From Novipirellula galeiformis (GTDB lineage Bacteria; Planctomycetota; Planctomycetia; Pirellulales; Pirellulaceae), in contig NZ_SJPT01000008.1 in assembly GCF_007860095.1 (NCBI RefSeq), forward strand, positions 171,461-235,460: a stretch of 64,000 nt of DNA. The letters run 5' to 3'. The translations under genes were made by a program, and so were the position numbers. The notes under the pieces were generated by a model. It searched no databases. It had not been told where the DNA came from and was given only the letters and a program-made list of their open reading frames with translations. Each line of letters starts with the position of its first letter. Positions within the stretch are counted from its first letter, which is position 1. Shown here piece by piece: positions 1-9,176 of the stretch.

Positions 1-961
1 GATCCACTGGGTCGGTAAGCTGTTTGACTATCCGACTTTTTTTCAATCGCTACCTAAACAGCGGCCGATCGTTTGGGTTTTGCATGACATGAATCCGTTT
101 ACCGGTGGATGTCATTTTTCAGCGGGTTGCGATCGCTTTGAAAGAGGGTGTGGAAGTTGTCCACAGCTGGATCATGCACATGCGTCGGATCCGTCGGCGC
201 GAACGATGGCGATGAAGACCGAACTGTATCGTGAACTTGACTTGCATGTCGTCTCGGTGAGTCATTGGATGAGCGAGCAAGCGAAACGATCGATGCCGAT
301 GAGGAATGCGGCAAGTCATCACGTCATTCCGCTAGGAATCGACATCCAAGCGTTTGCTCCGATCGAAAAATCCCAAGCCAAAGCGGCGCTAGGGCTTCGT
401 TCCGATCGAAAGGTGATTGCCTTTGGTGCCGACGTCGCGACGAATCGTCGCAAAGGGTTTCATTGTTTGATGGAAGCTTGGCCGAGACTTGATCCCAATC
501 AAGTCCAAGGGATCATGTTCGGAGGAGGCGATGCTCCGCAGTTGCCGTCCAATGTCGCTTCGATTCGTCATTTTGGTTACATTCGTGACGCGCTGCAAAA
601 GCAGTTGTTCTATTCAGCGGCCGACATGTTCGTGATGCCATCGCTCGAAGACAACTTGCCACAAACCGGGCTCGAAGCCTCGGCCTGCGGCACCCCAGTG
701 GTCGCTTTCGATGCTGGCGGAATTCCAGATTATGTTCGGCATCACAACACGGGTTTGCTGGCTCCCACCGGCGACAGCGAAGCGTTAGCAGTGCAGATCA
801 AGTGGATGCTTGACCATCCTGAGCAACGACTCGCGATGGGAGTCAAGGCGCGCGAGATGATGCAGCAGGAATTCACTGGCCCGCTCGAAACGTCTCGTTA
901 CCAAGCGTTACTGCAACAAGTCGTACGCGGGGCCTCGGCCGCGGGAAAACGGGTCGCATAG
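1..961 (+). CDS. Glycosyltransferase family 4 (5' truncated by window edge)
   Basis: This is the C-terminal part of a GT-B fold glycosyltransferase that moves a sugar from a nucleotide-sugar donor. The reading frame is open from base 2, before the first ATG at 80, and encodes HWVGKLFDYPTFF upstream of VLHDMNPFTGGCHF, so the gene begins outside the window. The HDMNPFTGGCHF stretch followed by a Cys-rich CGSCPQL segment is typical of a GT4 subfamily found in surface polysaccharide clusters. The donor-site E-x7-E signature is visible in SLEDNLPQTGLEASACGTP, followed by a glycine-rich AGGIPDYV. The acceptor is not predictable. No downstream gene is coupled to it. Confidence 0.85.
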   Translation, partial: IHWVGKLFDYPTFFQSLPKQRPIVWVLHDMNPFTGGCHFSAGCDRFERGCGSCPQLDHAHASDPSARTMAMKTELYRELDLHVVSVSHWMSEQAKRSMPMRNAASHHVIPLGIDIQAFAPIEKSQAKAALGLRSDRKVIAFGADVATNRRKGFHCLMEAWPRLDPNQVQGIMFGGGDAPQLPSNVASIRHFGYIRDALQKQLFYSAADMFVMPSLEDNLPQTGLEASACGTPVVAFDAGGIPDYVRHHNTGLLAPTGDSEALAVQIKWMLDHPEQRLAMGVKAREMMQQEFTGPLETSRYQALLQQVVRGASAAGKRVA

Positions 962-1658
962 GAACCCCAGCGACAAATGGGTCGGCAACGTTGGTCGGCA
1001 AAGCAGATTCGGCATGAACCGCTGGTCACCAGCGGCGTGACGCCAAAATCGGTGACGGCAACTCGGTGACGGCAACTCGGTGACGGCAACTCGGCGACGA
1101 CGTCGATTTGCTCTCGCTCGCCGAATTGATGGTCCAATCTTTTCGCCCACGGCCCCACGTTTTTTCCTGGGCCCACCGTGCGGGGGGGGGCTTCTGTGTC
1201 GCTGTGGGATGCTTCCGCGAGGTTTGGCGAGGGATTTCAGCGAGAAAAGTGGCGATAAAAATGTGAATCGTTCGCGAAAGGAAGCGAAGGGTGGTGTCGA
1301 GGCCCAGCATGGCTAGCAATTCGATGAGCAGGTCTTGTGGCTCAGCTTGTTTACGGTAGCCCATTTAAGCGTGATTCCCGCTCGTTGCTTTCGCAATTTT
1401 TGCTGGGTTTGCGTGCTGAGGTGGGGGATCCAGGGTGTTAGAATAGGGGTTTGGCGCATCCGGCGAGGTGTTGCAGGCTCTTTTTTAGGCGACCGAGAGC
1501 GTTTCAGACGGCTTGCATCGCGTAGCGGAGGCGAAGAAATGCGTGGCCGCAACCCGCCATTGGCCTCGACGATTCTGCGGTTTGCCTGCTACATTGCCCC
1601 GCTTGCCCAACACGGCGTCTTCCGACAATCCAATTCCATTCACAGGCCACCTCACGCC
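962..1658. other. Gene-poor stretch before aroF
   Basis: No convincing gene lies in this 697-base stretch. The aroF frame stays open upstream to 1335, but the sequence encoded there resembles no protein I know, and the conserved enzyme begins at 1659. The stretch carries one short tandem repeat (separate entry) and a G-run near 1182-1190. The aroF promoter is probably here, but I cannot pick it out. Confidence 0.5.
1051..1092. repeat. Three tandem 14-bp repeats
   Basis: The 14-base unit GGTGACGGCAACTC occurs three times head to tail (1051, 1065, 1079), followed by a degenerate GGCGACGA start of a fourth copy. It lies in non-coding DNA. Slipped-strand expansion is the simplest explanation. 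No function is evident. Confidence 0.8.
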
Positions 1659-2696
1659 GTGATCGTCATTCTGCAAAGCAACGTTACGGACGAGCAAATC
1701 GATCACGTGCTTCAGCGTATCGAAGCGCTCGGGCTCCAGCACCACCTGAGTCGCGGTACGTTTCGTACGATTGTTGGCATTATCGGTGACGAAGAAAAGC
1801 TGCAAGCCGAGCCGCTCAACGCGATTCCTGGGGTCGCTCAGGTGATTGCGGTCATGCAGCCGTACAAGCTAGCCTCGCTCGAAGCTCACCCCGAACCGAG
1901 CATCATCGATGTTTCGGGCGTGAAGATCGGCAAGGGGCATCTCGGCATGATCGCGGGTCCGTGCAGCGTCGAAGATCGCGATCGCATGTTCCGGATCGCC
2001 GAAAGTGTTTGTGAATCGGGAGCCAATCTGTTTCGAGGCGGCGCCTACAAACCACGCACCAGCCCGTACGCGTTCCAGGGGCTCGGCGAAGCGGGGTTGA
2101 AACTGCTCCGCGAGGTCGGGGACAAATTCAATGTGCCCGTCGTCACGGAGGTCACCGATCCCCGATTGGTCGAATTGGTCGCCGAGCACGCCGATATGCT
2201 GCAAGTCGGTGCCCGAAACATGCAGAACTTTGCCTTGCTGACGGAAGTCGGCAAATCGCAACGTCCCGTGTTACTCAAGCGGGGGATGAGTGCGACGATC
2301 AACGACTTGTTGATGTGTGCCGAGTATATTTTATCGCAAGGCAATATGAACGTGGTGCTGTGCGAGCGTGGCGTGAAAGGCTTTGATAACGTCACCCGCA
2401 ATTTGTTCGATGTGGCGGCCGTTCCGGTGCTGCATGGTTTGACCCATCTGCCTGTGATCGTCGATCCTTCGCATGCGACCGGTCGACCCGACTTGATTCC
2501 GGCCTGTGCGCTTGCCGGCTTGGCGGCGGGGGCCGATGGGGTGCATATCGAAGTTCACGATTGCCCCGAAGAAGCGAAGAGTGATGGGCCTCAAGCCCTA
2601 CTACCCGATCAATATCGTCAGCTTGCGGTTCAAATGAAGGAACTCGCCAAGCTGTTTGGAAAAACCGTATCCCCTCTCCCGGAGAAAAAGGGTTGA
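1659..2696 (+). CDS. aroF: 3-deoxy-7-phosphoheptulonate synthase (DAHP synthase)
   Basis: Catalyses the first shikimate-pathway step, condensing PEP with erythrose 4-phosphate in the cytoplasm. About 345 residues. Residues 1-70 form the ferredoxin-like regulatory domain ([20 protein letters not shown]) of the AroA-beta, Thermotoga-type enzymes. The TIM barrel follows with [32 protein letters not shown] and [12 protein letters not shown] chose the GTG at 1659 because homologous sequence starts exactly there; the open frame continues upstream to 1335 but is unlike the family. No clear Shine-Dalgarno is visible. The stop overlaps the tpiA start by 4 bases (TTGA), so the two genes are translationally coupled. 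Confidence 0.93.
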   Translation: MIVILQSNVTDEQIDHVLQRIEALGLQHHLSRGTFRTIVGIIGDEEKLQAEPLNAIPGVAQVIAVMQPYKLASLEAHPEPSIIDVSGVKIGKGHLGMIAGPCSVEDRDRMFRIAESVCESGANLFRGGAYKPRTSPYAFQGLGEAGLKLLREVGDKFNVPVVTEVTDPRLVELVAEHADMLQVGARNMQNFALLTEVGKSQRPVLLKRGMSATINDLLMCAEYILSQGNMNVVLCERGVKGFDNVTRNLFDVAAVPVLHGLTHLPVIVDPSHATGRPDLIPACALAGLAAGADGVHIEVHDCPEEAKSDGPQALLPDQYRQLAVQMKELAKLFGKTVSPLPEKKG

Positions 2697-3448
2697 GTCG
2701 TCAAACAATCATTGCTGGTAACTGGAAGATGAACACCCGTTGCGAAAGTGCCGTTGCACTCGCAAAGGGCGTCGTGGCTGCGGTGGGCGAAAAGCCGACC
2801 GTTCAAGTCGTGCTCTGTCCGCCTGCGGTTTACCTGCACACCGTTGCCGACGCGGTCGCGGGAACGGCCGTGGAGCTCGGAGCCCAAAACCTTTACGCGG
2901 CTGAGGATGGTGCCTTCACCGGCGAAGTCAATGCCGCGATGTTGACCGATGTCGGTTGCGGTTACGTGATCCTAGGGCATAGCGAGCGTCGCGCCCTGAT
3001 GGGAGAAACCGATGCGGACGTTAGCACCAAGTTGCACGCCGCTTTGGCAGGCAATTTGGTGCCGATCGTGTGCGTAGGCGAAACGCTCCAAGACCGTGAA
3101 GCCAACCAGACCGAAGCGGTCATCGAAACCCAAATCCGCGGTTCGTTGGCGGGGCTCGACGAAGTTCGAGCGGCCGGCATCGTCGTCGCCTACGAGCCCG
3201 TCTGGGCGATCGGGACGGGAAAAACGGCATCGCCCGAACAAGCCGAAGAGGTTCACGCGTTCATTCGCTCCTTGTTGGGCGAGTTGTTCACAACCGACGT
3301 AGCGGCACAAATCCGTATTCAATACGGTGGCAGCGTCAAACCGAGTAACGCCAAGGAATTGCTTGGGCAACCGAATATCGACGGCGCCTTGGTTGGCGGA
3401 GCTAGCTTGAAAGCGGAAGACTTCGCTGGAATCATCGCGGCAGGTTGA
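2693..3448 (+). CDS. tpiA: Triosephosphate isomerase
   Basis: Interconverts dihydroxyacetone phosphate and glyceraldehyde 3-phosphate in glycolysis and gluconeogenesis. It is 251 residues, the normal family length. The substrate-binding NWKMN with Lys12, the catalytic His in LGHSERR, the catalytic Glu in [11 protein letters not shown] (flexible loop 6) and the phosphate-binding GGS and GGASL segments are all present. The start is TTG at 2693, with GGAG at 2681-2684 about 8 bases upstream, and it overlaps the aroF stop. secG follows after 55 bases, a tpiA-secG order shared by many bacteria. Confidence 0.97.
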   Translation: MSRQTIIAGNWKMNTRCESAVALAKGVVAAVGEKPTVQVVLCPPAVYLHTVADAVAGTAVELGAQNLYAAEDGAFTGEVNAAMLTDVGCGYVILGHSERRALMGETDADVSTKLHAALAGNLVPIVCVGETLQDREANQTEAVIETQIRGSLAGLDEVRAAGIVVAYEPVWAIGTGKTASPEQAEEVHAFIRSLLGELFTTDVAAQIRIQYGGSVKPSNAKELLGQPNIDGALVGGASLKAEDFAGIIAAG

Positions 3449-3503
3449 GCTTGCTTCGCGAAACACACCCCTACACATCGTTTATTTGAAGGACGAACCT
3501 GTC

Positions 3504-4169
3504 ATGACCGCTCTGCTCGTTGGTTTTTTGCTGCTTGCTTCTCTCGAGGGAGCCATTTTGGGCTTCTTGATGGGATTCCTGTCGTTGTTTTTGATTCTGT
3601 TGGTCTTGATCCAACGCGGAAAAGGGGGCGGGTTGACCGGAGCACTTGGGGGTCCCGGGGGACAAAGTGCATTCGGTAGCAAAGCGGGTGACACCTTCAC
3701 CGTGATTACTGTCGTCGTGGCGACCGTGTGGGCGTTCTCATGTGCCTTTACGATGTGGTTGCTCGGCACTCACGCTCCATCGACGACCACGGTCGATTCT
3801 GCGGTTTCCGCGGTCGGAGACGACTCGGCGGCGAGCAGCGAAACCTTGAATTTGCCCTCGTTGGATGCGGACGGGCTGAGCGGCTTGGAAGCGGAGCTTT
3901 CGGGTGGTGACGATGCCAAAACCAATGCCGTTGAATTGACACCGGCAACCAGCGGCGACGCTCCGGCGATGGAAGCTCCTGCCGAGGAAGCTCCTGCTAC
4001 GGAAGCTCCCGCTACAGAGAAACCTGCTGAGGAAACTCCTGCGGAGAAGAAGCCTGCTGAGGAGAAGCCCGCCGCGGAAGCGGCCGACGCGAGTGCAACC
4101 CCTGCACCTGAAACGCCCGCGGCAACCGAAAAAGCAGCAGAAGCGGCCGAGAGTGACGGCGACAAGTAG
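3504..4169 (+). CDS. secG: Preprotein translocase subunit SecG with long acidic tail
   Basis: Inner-membrane accessory subunit of the SecYEG protein-export channel. Residues 1-85 form the two-helix SecG core: a first membrane segment (about 15-35), the conserved loop [19 protein letters not shown], an FGS motif, and a second segment (about 62-84). The tail of some 130 residues is unusual: it is rich in Ala, Pro, Glu and Lys, with repeated [18 protein letters not shown]-like units, whereas most SecG proteins end soon after the second helix. ATG 3504 was chosen over the TTG at 3486 because GAAGGACG sits about 8 bases before it. yicC follows after 5 bases. Confidence 0.9.
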   Translation: MTALLVGFLLLASLEGAILGFLMGFLSLFLILLVLIQRGKGGGLTGALGGPGGQSAFGSKAGDTFTVITVVVATVWAFSCAFTMWLLGTHAPSTTTVDSAVSAVGDDSAASSETLNLPSLDADGLSGLEAELSGGDDAKTNAVELTPATSGDAPAMEAPAEEAPATEAPATEKPAEETPAEKKPAEEKPAAEAADASATPAPETPAATEKAAEAAESDGDK

Positions 4170-4174
4170 ACAGC

Positions 4175-5167
4175 ATGAGCTCTGTGATCATTGAAAACGC
4201 GCGCAGCATGACGGGCCAAGGTCATGCCACCCAGCAAACGGATCTCGGTACGTTTGTGGTGGAGGTGCGCACCGTGAATAACCGCGGCTTTAAGTGCGCC
4301 CTGAGGTCCACCGATTCGCTGTCGTCGTTTGACAGTCGGGTGGAGTCGCTGGTGCGAACCTTGATTCACCGCGGCAGTGTGAATCTAGCGATTAGTTGGA
4401 AGCGGCCGCCCGCAGAAACGCTTCCGCAAATCGACTCGGAAGTGTTGGGGGCTTACTTCTCGCAATTGCAAAACGCCAAGAATACCTTTGCTGGAGAAGG
4501 GGCCACGATCGATCTGGCTCAACTTGCAATGCTTCCAGGCGTCATTGTCCAGAAGACTCAAGATCGGCGTGACAACGCGGTCCTGTGGGAAACCGTTCAG
4601 CAAACGATCCGCGACGCCGTGCAGAGTCTGGATGTGATGCGGGCTCAAGAGGGAGCCAATATGGCTGCGAGTCTTCGCATGGATTGCGAGCTGATTCGTC
4701 AACACGTCGCTCAGATCGCGGAGCTTGCACCGCAAAGTGTGGACGCCTACCAAAAGCGGCTGGAGACAAAGATTCAGCGGGTCTTAGCGCAGCACGAGAT
4801 CGATGTGCCAATGATCGATCTGTTGAGGGAAGTCCAAATCTATGCCGATCGTGTGGACTACAGCGAAGAGGTCATGCGGTTAGGCAGTCATTTGCAGTTG
4901 TTTGAGCAGACGCTTAGCGGCAAGGTCGCTGGCGATTCGCAGCCGCCCGCGAGCCAAACGGACGCAGGCCAGATTGACGCGAGCCAAGCTGACGCGGGCA
5001 ACGATCGGGAGCCATCGGGCCGCAAGTTGGAGTTTATCGTTCAGGAGATGTTGCGAGAAACCAACACGATTGGCAGCAAGGCGTCGCAAACGGAGATTTC
5101 GGCGCATGTGGTCGAGATCAAGTGTGCGATCGAACGGATGCGAGAATTGGTCCAAAATCTCGAATAA
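4175..5167 (+). CDS. yicC: YicC family endoribonuclease-like protein
   Basis: Member of the YicC/YloC family, which includes endoribonucleases acting on RNA in the cytoplasm. The N-terminal motif is SMTGQGHATQQ followed by VEVRTVNNRGFK; the C-terminal DUF1732 ends with KLEFIVQEMLRETNTIGSKA. About 330 residues against a usual 290. The excess is an inserted Gln/Asp/Ala-rich segment (about residues 251-277, SQTDAGQIDASQADAG) built from a repeated DNA unit just before the conserved GRKLEF. The gene lies upstream of gmk-rpoZ-coaC, its usual place. The N-terminus carries about ten residues (MSSVIIENAR) before the normal family start, so a slightly later start is possible. Confidence 0.9.
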   Translation: MSSVIIENARSMTGQGHATQQTDLGTFVVEVRTVNNRGFKCALRSTDSLSSFDSRVESLVRTLIHRGSVNLAISWKRPPAETLPQIDSEVLGAYFSQLQNAKNTFAGEGATIDLAQLAMLPGVIVQKTQDRRDNAVLWETVQQTIRDAVQSLDVMRAQEGANMAASLRMDCELIRQHVAQIAELAPQSVDAYQKRLETKIQRVLAQHEIDVPMIDLLREVQIYADRVDYSEEVMRLGSHLQLFEQTLSGKVAGDSQPPASQTDAGQIDASQADAGNDREPSGRKLEFIVQEMLRETNTIGSKASQTEISAHVVEIKCAIERMRELVQNLE

Positions 5168-5184
5168 TCCTACGAAAGCAAAGT

Positions 5185-5787
5185 ATGAGTGAGGAAGGGT
5201 GTGGTCGATTGGTCATTGTTTCGGGTCCGAGTGGGGCGGGGAAATCGACCGTCTTGCGCCGGCTGAGATCGGAATGCGAATTGCCGCTCCAAATGAGCGT
5301 GTCGGCGACCACCCGGCCGCCTCGCCCCGGTGAACGAGATGGAGTGGATTACTTTTTTCTTGATCACGAAGAGTTTGAACAGCGACGCCAAGTGGGTGAT
5401 TTCCTCGAGTGCAAAGAGGTTTTTGGCCGCGGGCATTGGTATGGAACGTTAAACGAGCAGGTCGCCACTGGCCTGAATGCCGGAAAATGGGTTATTTTGG
5501 AGATCGATGTTCAAGGAGCGCTGGCAATCCTCGATCATCAAGAGTTCAATCCGATTACACTCTTCATTCACCCGGGCGGAACCGAGGAGCTTGAGCGGCG
5601 ACTTCGCACGCGTGCAACGGAGTCCGAGGCTGCGATTGCGGCTCGGCTCGAAACAGCCTGTCGAGAGATGCAGTTCATGCATCGCTATCAATACGAAATC
5701 ATCAACGAGTCGGTCGATCAAGCCGTCTTGGATATCTGCCAAATTTTGAAAGACCAAAAGGAAACAAAGCCATGCTCGAAGAGCTAA
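5185..5787 (+). CDS. gmk: Guanylate kinase
   Basis: Phosphorylates GMP to GDP using ATP. About 200 residues, normal length. The P-loop GPSGAGKS lies near residues 12-19, followed by the GMP-binding segment SVSATTRPPRPGERDGVDYFF and the Tyr/Glu-containing EVFGRGHWYGT. ATG 5185 was preferred to the longer open frame from 5122, since family homology begins at RLVIVSGPSGAGKS and the upstream codons overlap yicC. The 3' end overlaps rpoZ by 16 bases, in line with the conserved gmk-rpoZ pairing. Confidence 0.96.
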   Translation: MSEEGCGRLVIVSGPSGAGKSTVLRRLRSECELPLQMSVSATTRPPRPGERDGVDYFFLDHEEFEQRRQVGDFLECKEVFGRGHWYGTLNEQVATGLNAGKWVILEIDVQGALAILDHQEFNPITLFIHPGGTEELERRLRTRATESEAAIAARLETACREMQFMHRYQYEIINESVDQAVLDICQILKDQKETKPCSKS

Positions 5788-6047
5788 AAGAAGAAGAGAT
5801 TGTCAACAAGGTCGGTGGCCGTTTTAAATTGAGCACGCTGATTCAAAAGCGATTGGTTCAATTGAACCAGGGGAGCCGGGCGCTCGTGAACGTCGACACC
5901 CACGACAAGATGACGATTGTTTTGCAAGAGATCATGCAGGACAAGATCGTCTTGAACATGGACAATGAGATCCAGACGCTCGAGGATCTGACCGCGGCAG
6001 CCGATGCCGCCTCGGACGGCCCCGATTTGGATGCATCCGATCTATGA
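5772..6047 (+). CDS. rpoZ: RNA polymerase omega subunit
   Basis: Small subunit that helps assemble RNA polymerase around beta-prime. 91 residues. It contains the omega-like helix LSTLIQKRLVQLNQGSRALV, but similarity to proteobacterial omega is low. The identification rests strongly on position: it overlaps the end of gmk and the start of coaC. The C-terminal part, with LNMDNEIQTLEDL, is acidic. A planctomycete-specific omega is the best reading. An unrelated small protein in the same slot is less likely. Confidence 0.82.
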   Translation: MLEELKEEEIVNKVGGRFKLSTLIQKRLVQLNQGSRALVNVDTHDKMTIVLQEIMQDKIVLNMDNEIQTLEDLTAAADAASDGPDLDASDL

Positions 6048-6595
6048 GTAAGGAAGGGCGAGCGATCTTGCTCGCCGTCGGCGGTGGCATTGCAGCCTAC
6101 AAGTCTGCGACCGTATGCAGTCGGCTCGTTCAATCGGGCTACGATCTGCGTACGGCGATGACTTCGTCGGCGACTCAGTTTATTGGCGCGGCAACCTTTG
6201 CGGCGCTCTCGGGAAAGCCGGTCGCCCAGGATTCGTTTGATTCCCCTCGTTTTCCGTTGGGAGCTCATATCGAGTGGACTCGCGACTTGGCATTGATGAT
6301 TGTAGCGCCGGCCACCGCTAATCTTTTAGCCAAGTTTGCAACGGGGCTGGCCGACGATCTTATCAGTACGCTGTACCTGCAAGCGGAGTGTCCCGTGCTG
6401 CTCGCCCCGGCGATGAGTGCATCGATGTGGAGCAAACCGTCGGTCCAGCGGAATGTGGAAGTCCTGCGCGGCGATGGGTGCCATTTTGTCGGACCCGAGT
6501 CAGGTTGGTTAAGTTGTCGCGTTCGCGGAGAAGGACGCATGGCGGAGCCCAATTCCATCGTCGAATCGGCTATGCTTCGGATTGCTTCGCATTAG
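6044..6595 (+). CDS. coaC: Phosphopantothenoylcysteine decarboxylase (CoaC only)
   Basis: FMN enzyme that decarboxylates 4'-phosphopantothenoylcysteine in coenzyme A synthesis. It is a stand-alone CoaC of 183 residues, without the CoaB ligase that is fused in E. coli Dfp. His75 (GAHIEW) and Cys158 (GWLSCRVRGEGRM) fall at exactly the E. coli numbering. The substrate-clamping motif PxMNxxMW reads PAMSASMW, so the conserved Asn125 is Ser here. The start ATG overlaps the rpoZ stop (ATGA). coaE lies at the other end of the window; no coaB is in view. Confidence 0.9.
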   Translation: MSKEGRAILLAVGGGIAAYKSATVCSRLVQSGYDLRTAMTSSATQFIGAATFAALSGKPVAQDSFDSPRFPLGAHIEWTRDLALMIVAPATANLLAKFATGLADDLISTLYLQAECPVLLAPAMSASMWSKPSVQRNVEVLRGDGCHFVGPESGWLSCRVRGEGRMAEPNSIVESAMLRIASH

Positions 6596-6662
6596 CTTGC
6601 TTGCTAAATGTGTGGATCCACTTCTAAATCTCTTTGCTGCGTTTCGCGGTTCGAGCTAAATC

Positions 6663-8321
6663 ATGACTCTGTTTGTCTTTGGGCACCGCAATCCCGATAC
6701 CGATGCGATTTGCAGTGCCATTGCGTACTCCGATTTCCTCAAGCAAACCAGTCGCCCGGATGCAATCGCCGCCTGTTGTGGTGCTCCGAATCAACGTACC
6801 GAGTTTGCCCTCCGCAAAGCCAAGTTGCCGCCGCCGCGGATCATCATGGACGTGCGTCCTGAGATCGAGGATGTGTGTCAGCGTAATGTGATCTTCGCGC
6901 GCCAAACCGAAGTCTTTTTCGAAGTCTACCAACGGATGAAAGAGCATGGGTTGAGCGCGATTCCGGTCTTGGATCATGACGACAAGGTGCTTGGGATTGT
7001 GACCTTGCTCGATCTGTTGGAGCTCGTGCTGCAAGGCGATGTGGATCCGGTTCACTCCCGCGAAGTGTGTAGCAATCTCAGCAAGGTCGCCTCGGTTCTC
7101 GATGGTGAGTTCCAACATAGCGTCAAGCCTGACCAGACCGACGAATTCGTCGTGATCGTGGGGGCGATGAGTGCGGAAGGATTCACCAAGCGAATGAAGC
7201 AATTTCCCGCTGACCGCTTGTTGGTGGTTAGCGGTGACCGTCCCACGATCCAGTTGCCAGCTCTGGAGATGGGCGTGCGAGCATTGGTGATCACGGGCGG
7301 CTACGAGTTGTCGAGTGGTTTGTTGCACTTGGCGGAAGCCCGAGGCGTTTCCGTGATCGTGAGCCCGTATGACACCGCCACGACCACGATGCGTATCAAG
7401 GCTGCGCGGTTGATCGATTCCGTCGTTAACGATGAGTTTATTTCGTTGCCAGCCAAGATGCCGGTCGCAACGGCGCGTCAACAAGTCTTTCGCACCATGC
7501 AAACCGTTTTTCCCGTGGTCGACAACGGCAAGCTATTTGGAGTGCTGAGTAAAAGTGATTTGGTGAATCCACCGATGCCTGAATTGGTGCTGGTCGATCA
7601 CAACGAGTTGTCACAGGCGGTCCAAGGGGCGGAGGATGCGATCATCAGCGAAGTGCTTGATCATCATCGCCTCGGAGGTTCGCTGAAGTCATCCAATCCC
7701 ATTCGTTTCACACTAGAACCAGTCGGGTCCACGTGCACGTTGGTCGCACGCAAGTTTCGTCAGGCGAACTTGGAACCCACTTCGGGGGTGGCGCTGTGCA
7801 TGGCGTCAGGCATCATCAGCGATACGCTGTTTTTACGCTCGCCAACGACGACCGATGTGGATCGAGACATTTTGGCTTGGTTGCAACAATTTTGCACGCT
7901 TGATTTGAAAGAGTATGCGACGGAGTTCTTTGAGGTCGGGTCGGCACTGCGTAGCGGAGAAGCGGAACGCGTGGTGCGCGAGGATTGCAAAGAGTTTGAA
8001 GAGGCGGGAGTCAAGTTCTCCATTTCTCAGATTGAAGAAATCGGCTTTGATCTTTTCTGGGATCGTAAAGGCGAGCTTGTGGCCGCGCTGGAACAGCTCT
8101 CCAAGGAGAATCAGCTCGATTTTTCAGCGTTGTTGGTCACGGACATCGCCAGCAACGGCAGTTTGTTGTTGATGAGCCGCGAACCCGATGGCTGGGACGA
8201 GATCAACTATCCCGAGCTCGAAGAGAATCTGTACGAATTAGAAGAGGTGGTCAGCCGCAAAAAGCAACTGTTGCCCTTGATCATCAGTCTGTTGGATTCC
8301 GCGCCGGCATCGAGCAGGTAA
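6663..8321 (+). CDS. ppaC: Manganese-dependent inorganic pyrophosphatase, CBS/DRTGG type
   Basis: Family II pyrophosphatase, hydrolysing PPi to phosphate. 552 residues. The DHH domain starts with GHRNPDTDAICSA (metal ligands His8, Asp12, Asp14). This is interrupted by a regulatory insert: CBS 1 (about 65-125), DRTGG (about 130-245) and CBS 2 (about 255-300). The DHH fold resumes with LVDHNELSQA and VLDHHRLGG, then SGIISDTLFLRSPTTT. The C-terminal DHHA2 part follows. Enzymes of this architecture are known to be controlled by adenine nucleotides bound to the CBS pair. It lies 67 bases after coaC. Confidence 0.93.
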   Translation: MTLFVFGHRNPDTDAICSAIAYSDFLKQTSRPDAIAACCGAPNQRTEFALRKAKLPPPRIIMDVRPEIEDVCQRNVIFARQTEVFFEVYQRMKEHGLSAIPVLDHDDKVLGIVTLLDLLELVLQGDVDPVHSREVCSNLSKVASVLDGEFQHSVKPDQTDEFVVIVGAMSAEGFTKRMKQFPADRLLVVSGDRPTIQLPALEMGVRALVITGGYELSSGLLHLAEARGVSVIVSPYDTATTTMRIKAARLIDSVVNDEFISLPAKMPVATARQQVFRTMQTVFPVVDNGKLFGVLSKSDLVNPPMPELVLVDHNELSQAVQGAEDAIISEVLDHHRLGGSLKSSNPIRFTLEPVGSTCTLVARKFRQANLEPTSGVALCMASGIISDTLFLRSPTTTDVDRDILAWLQQFCTLDLKEYATEFFEVGSALRSGEAERVVREDCKEFEEAGVKFSISQIEEIGFDLFWDRKGELVAALEQLSKENQLDFSALLVTDIASNGSLLLMSREPDGWDEINYPELEENLYELEEVVSRKKQLLPLIISLLDSAPASSR

Positions 8322-8384
8322 AAAATCTCCTGGCCGTTCGAACCATTGATTATTCGCGAAACGATTGCATGGGAGTGACCTACG

Positions 8385-9176
8385 ATCGACATCATTAATG
8401 AATCCATTTACGACCATCCAAAGTACTACGACCTCGTCTTTGGTGCCGATTGTGCAGCCGAAGTGAACTTCATCCAAGCTTGCGGAAGCGAGTGGATGGA
8501 GCGTGCGCCGAAGCGATTGTTCGAGCCTGCGTGTGGCACCGGACGGCTGTTGTACGCGTTGGTGAAAAAAGGCTTTCGAGTCGATGGTCTCGACTTGAAT
8601 CCCAAAGCGGTTGAGTTTTGCAATGCAAGATTCCGCCGACACGGAGTGCGTGAATCGGCGTTTGTTGCTGACATGTCCGATTTTTCCACGACCTGGAAAT
8701 GCGATCTGGCGTTCAACACGATCAACAGCTTTCGGCATCTCTGCAGCGAGCGAGAAGCACGCGGGCATTTGCAGTGCATGGGGCAGGTCGTTCGTCCCGG
8801 CGGGCTGTATTTGCTCGGCGTTCATCTAACGCCAACGACGGTCCCGCCGAGTGAGACGGAGTCGTGGTCCGCCCGCCGCGGACATTTGGCAATCAATACA
8901 CACATGTGGACGAACGAGCGAGATACCGAGAGCCGTATTGAGCGATTTGGAATTCGTTTTGATATTCACAGTCCCTCGAAAAGTTTTCGCATCACGGATG
9001 AGCTCGTGCTGCGAAGCTATACCCCCAAGCAAATGAATCGATTGATTAAATCGAGCAAGTGTTGGGATGTCGCTGCAACCTATGACTTTGGATACGACGT
9101 ACATCAGCCGATTGACGTCGACGCATCGACCGAAGATGTGGTTTACGTTCTGCGTCGCAAACCTGACGCGAGTTGA
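8385..9176 (+). CDS. SAM-dependent methyltransferase, start codon unresolved
   Basis: Class I Rossmann-fold methyltransferase with LFEPACGTGRLLYALVKKGF (SAM motif I) and VDGLDLNPKAVEFC (acidic loop). Substrate unknown. The first canonical start in frame is the GTG at 8463, but the frame is open back to the stop at 8376 and encodes SIYDHPKYYDLVFGADCAAE, the N-terminal signature of this family. No ATG, GTG or TTG precedes it in frame. GGGAG at 8371-8375 lies 9 bases before the ATC at 8385 and 18 before the ATT at 8394. I place the start at 8385 as the best guess: a rare ATC/ATT start, or a sequence error, would explain it. Only the start is uncertain, not the gene. Confidence 0.8.
   Translation: MDIINESIYDHPKYYDLVFGADCAAEVNFIQACGSEWMERAPKRLFEPACGTGRLLYALVKKGFRVDGLDLNPKAVEFCNARFRRHGVRESAFVADMSDFSTTWKCDLAFNTINSFRHLCSEREARGHLQCMGQVVRPGGLYLLGVHLTPTTVPPSETESWSARRGHLAINTHMWTNERDTESRIERFGIRFDIHSPSKSFRITDELVLRSYTPKQMNRLIKSSKCWDVAATYDFGYDVHQPIDVDASTEDVVYVLRRKPDAS

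Noticed and set aside
1335-1658. N-terminal extension of the DAHP synthase
   Set aside because: The open frame upstream of GTG 1659 encodes unrelated sequence, and the conserved domain starts at the GTG.
6624-7502. A 292-codon minus-strand frame opposite the pyrophosphatase
   Set aside because: Shadow of ppaC; the plus-strand product has the full family II motif set.
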